Source of the DNA: Kappaphycus alvarezii
Lineage: Eukaryota; Rhodophyta; Florideophyceae; Gigartinales; Solieriaceae
Direction: 5' to 3'
DNA length: 64,000 nucleotides
NCBI GenBank assembly: GCA_002205965.3
Contig: NADL03000746.1
Coordinates: forward strand, 62,001 to 126,000
The number at the start of each line of letters is the position of its first letter. Positions within the stretch are counted from its first letter, which is position 1. Made by a program: the position numbers and the translations under genes. Under the pieces are notes generated by a model. The model was given only the letters and a program-made list of their open reading frames with translations. It was not told the DNA's origin and ran no database searches. Shown piece by piece: positions 63,296 to 64,000 of the stretch.

Positions 63296-64000
63296 CTAGG
63301 TTTTTTGATAAAATTTCCCTTCCCCATCCCTTTTTGTCACATTGACTTGATTAATCTCTTCAGCGATGGATACGTTACCGGCATCCGTCAACCTTTGATC
63401 CCTTCTATTTTGTAAGCTTTTCACCTCTGGTCCTGACTCACTCCTTGCTTCCGATAAATTTGCTCTTCTGTTGTCTTTAGACCAGCAGTTACTTTCATGA
63501 TGCCCATATCGACCGCACTTTCCACAACGAGTGTTTCTATGTGGATTATCAGGACACCTGTTTGCAAAGTGTCCAGGCTTGTGACAGTAAGAACAGACTT
63601 CTGCGGCCTTAGGGACCCCAGAATGGTTCTTCTTAATGGTAAGAGTAAGGCTTTCCAACTGCGAGGTTATCATGTCAAGTCGATTATCGAATCGGGTTTC
63701 CAACCTTTCTTCCAAGTTTTTGACATCGCTCCTGACAGATTCTAATGCTGCTGCACTAGTAGCCGGCCTTTGATAATTCTTTTCAGGATGTACGATAGAG
63801 ATCGATGTACGAATTTCCCTTGGTGCCTCACTCAGTGACTGAAACGTCTCCGAATTTTTGACAAATTCTACTATGGTACCCTTCAGTTCATCAAAAGTGT
63901 GAGGGCCCTTGATGAGGAGGAAATGGAGAGCCGCTTATCCCCCATCTTCGCCTTACGCAGCATTCCGTACTTGGCTTGGGCGTTGAACCCGCCTTTTCAT
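63296..64000 (-). CDS. gypsy-3 gag, partial at the window edge
   Basis: The open end (63715-63296) carries a coiled helix (RFDNRLDMITSQLESLTLTI) and two zinc knuckles, CSYCHKPGHFANRC and CGKCGRYGHHESNC, very like those of gypsy-2. Upstream to 64000 the capsid part appears in other frames and continues beyond the window. Confidence 0.8.

Larger units (their letters stand above)
58375..64000 (-). mobile_element. Ty3/gypsy LTR retrotransposon gypsy-3, minus strand, truncated by the window edge
   Basis: Internal region in the order gag with two zinc knuckles, pre-protease block, protease, acidic linker, reverse transcriptase, RNase H, integrase, then an additional ORF region before the polypurine tract. 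Frames are broken in places but all motifs are well preserved. The 5' LTR and the first part of gag lie right of 64000. Confidence 0.88.

Overview
The window looks like nuclear DNA of a photosynthetic eukaryote, most likely a florideophyte red alga of the Chondrus type (inference). The direct clues are a plant/cyanobacterial-type protoporphyrinogen oxidase with a plastid-targeting-like N-terminus, compact single-copy genes with no recognisable introns, and a small GC-rich gene island (about 39.9-45.5 kb) set in a sea of LTR retrotransposons and decayed DNA transposons, some of it very AT-rich (about 21-31 kb). There is nothing prokaryotic about the layout.

Left part (1-16 kb): a nest of mobile elements. 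A 414-bp terminal-inverted-repeat element (copy 1) starts at 405. Six to seven bases before its far end a complete Ty3/gypsy retrotransposon on the minus strand (gypsy-1, 812-6325) has inserted, with perfect 5-bp target duplications GTCGT. A second gypsy element on the plus strand (gypsy-2, 9584-15690, duplications ATATT) carries copy 2 of the same small element inside its reverse transcriptase. Between them sits one unique gene, an NAD(P)-binding Rossmann protein (8084-8742, minus).

Middle (16-38 kb): decayed Ty1/copia pieces on both strands (minus about 17.3-21 kb; plus about 22.5-25.1 kb), a long AT-rich stretch without recognisable genes, a Tc1/mariner remnant (30042-30908, minus), a decayed element that combines a DDE-like transposase, a YqaJ-type exonuclease domain and a Cys/His cluster (about 31.5-35.3 kb, plus), a DDE_Tnp_4/Harbinger-like transposase (about 36.0-37.2 kb, minus), and a two-zinc-finger ORF (38150-38803).

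Gene island (39.9-45.5 kb): protoporphyrinogen oxidase (plus), GTP 3',8-cyclase of molybdenum-cofactor synthesis (minus), a membrane-anchored FkbM-like methyltransferase (minus) and one unrecognised gene (minus). PPOX and MoaA are convergent; MoaA and the methyltransferase are in tandem 43 bp apart. Apart from being housekeeping functions (tetrapyrrole and molybdenum cofactor) they do not form one pathway. Each clearly recognised gene needs one or more single missing bases restored, nearly all in G/C homopolymers, which points to an unpolished assembly rather than to several dead genes.

Right part (46-64 kb): another copy of a reverse-transcriptase-linked protein with a 4 x 29-bp tandem tail, a larger relative of the small inverted-repeat element, a decayed CACTA-type Tnp2 transposase (about 48.5-51.4 kb, minus), unidentified decayed coding segments including a multi-pass membrane protein (about 52.6-57.7 kb, plus), and a third gypsy element (gypsy-3, minus, from its 3' LTR edge at 58374 past the right edge) that carries an extra, internally duplicated ORF after its integrase.

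All calls were made by eye from the sequence and its translations; no database search was run. Boundaries of decayed elements are approximate.
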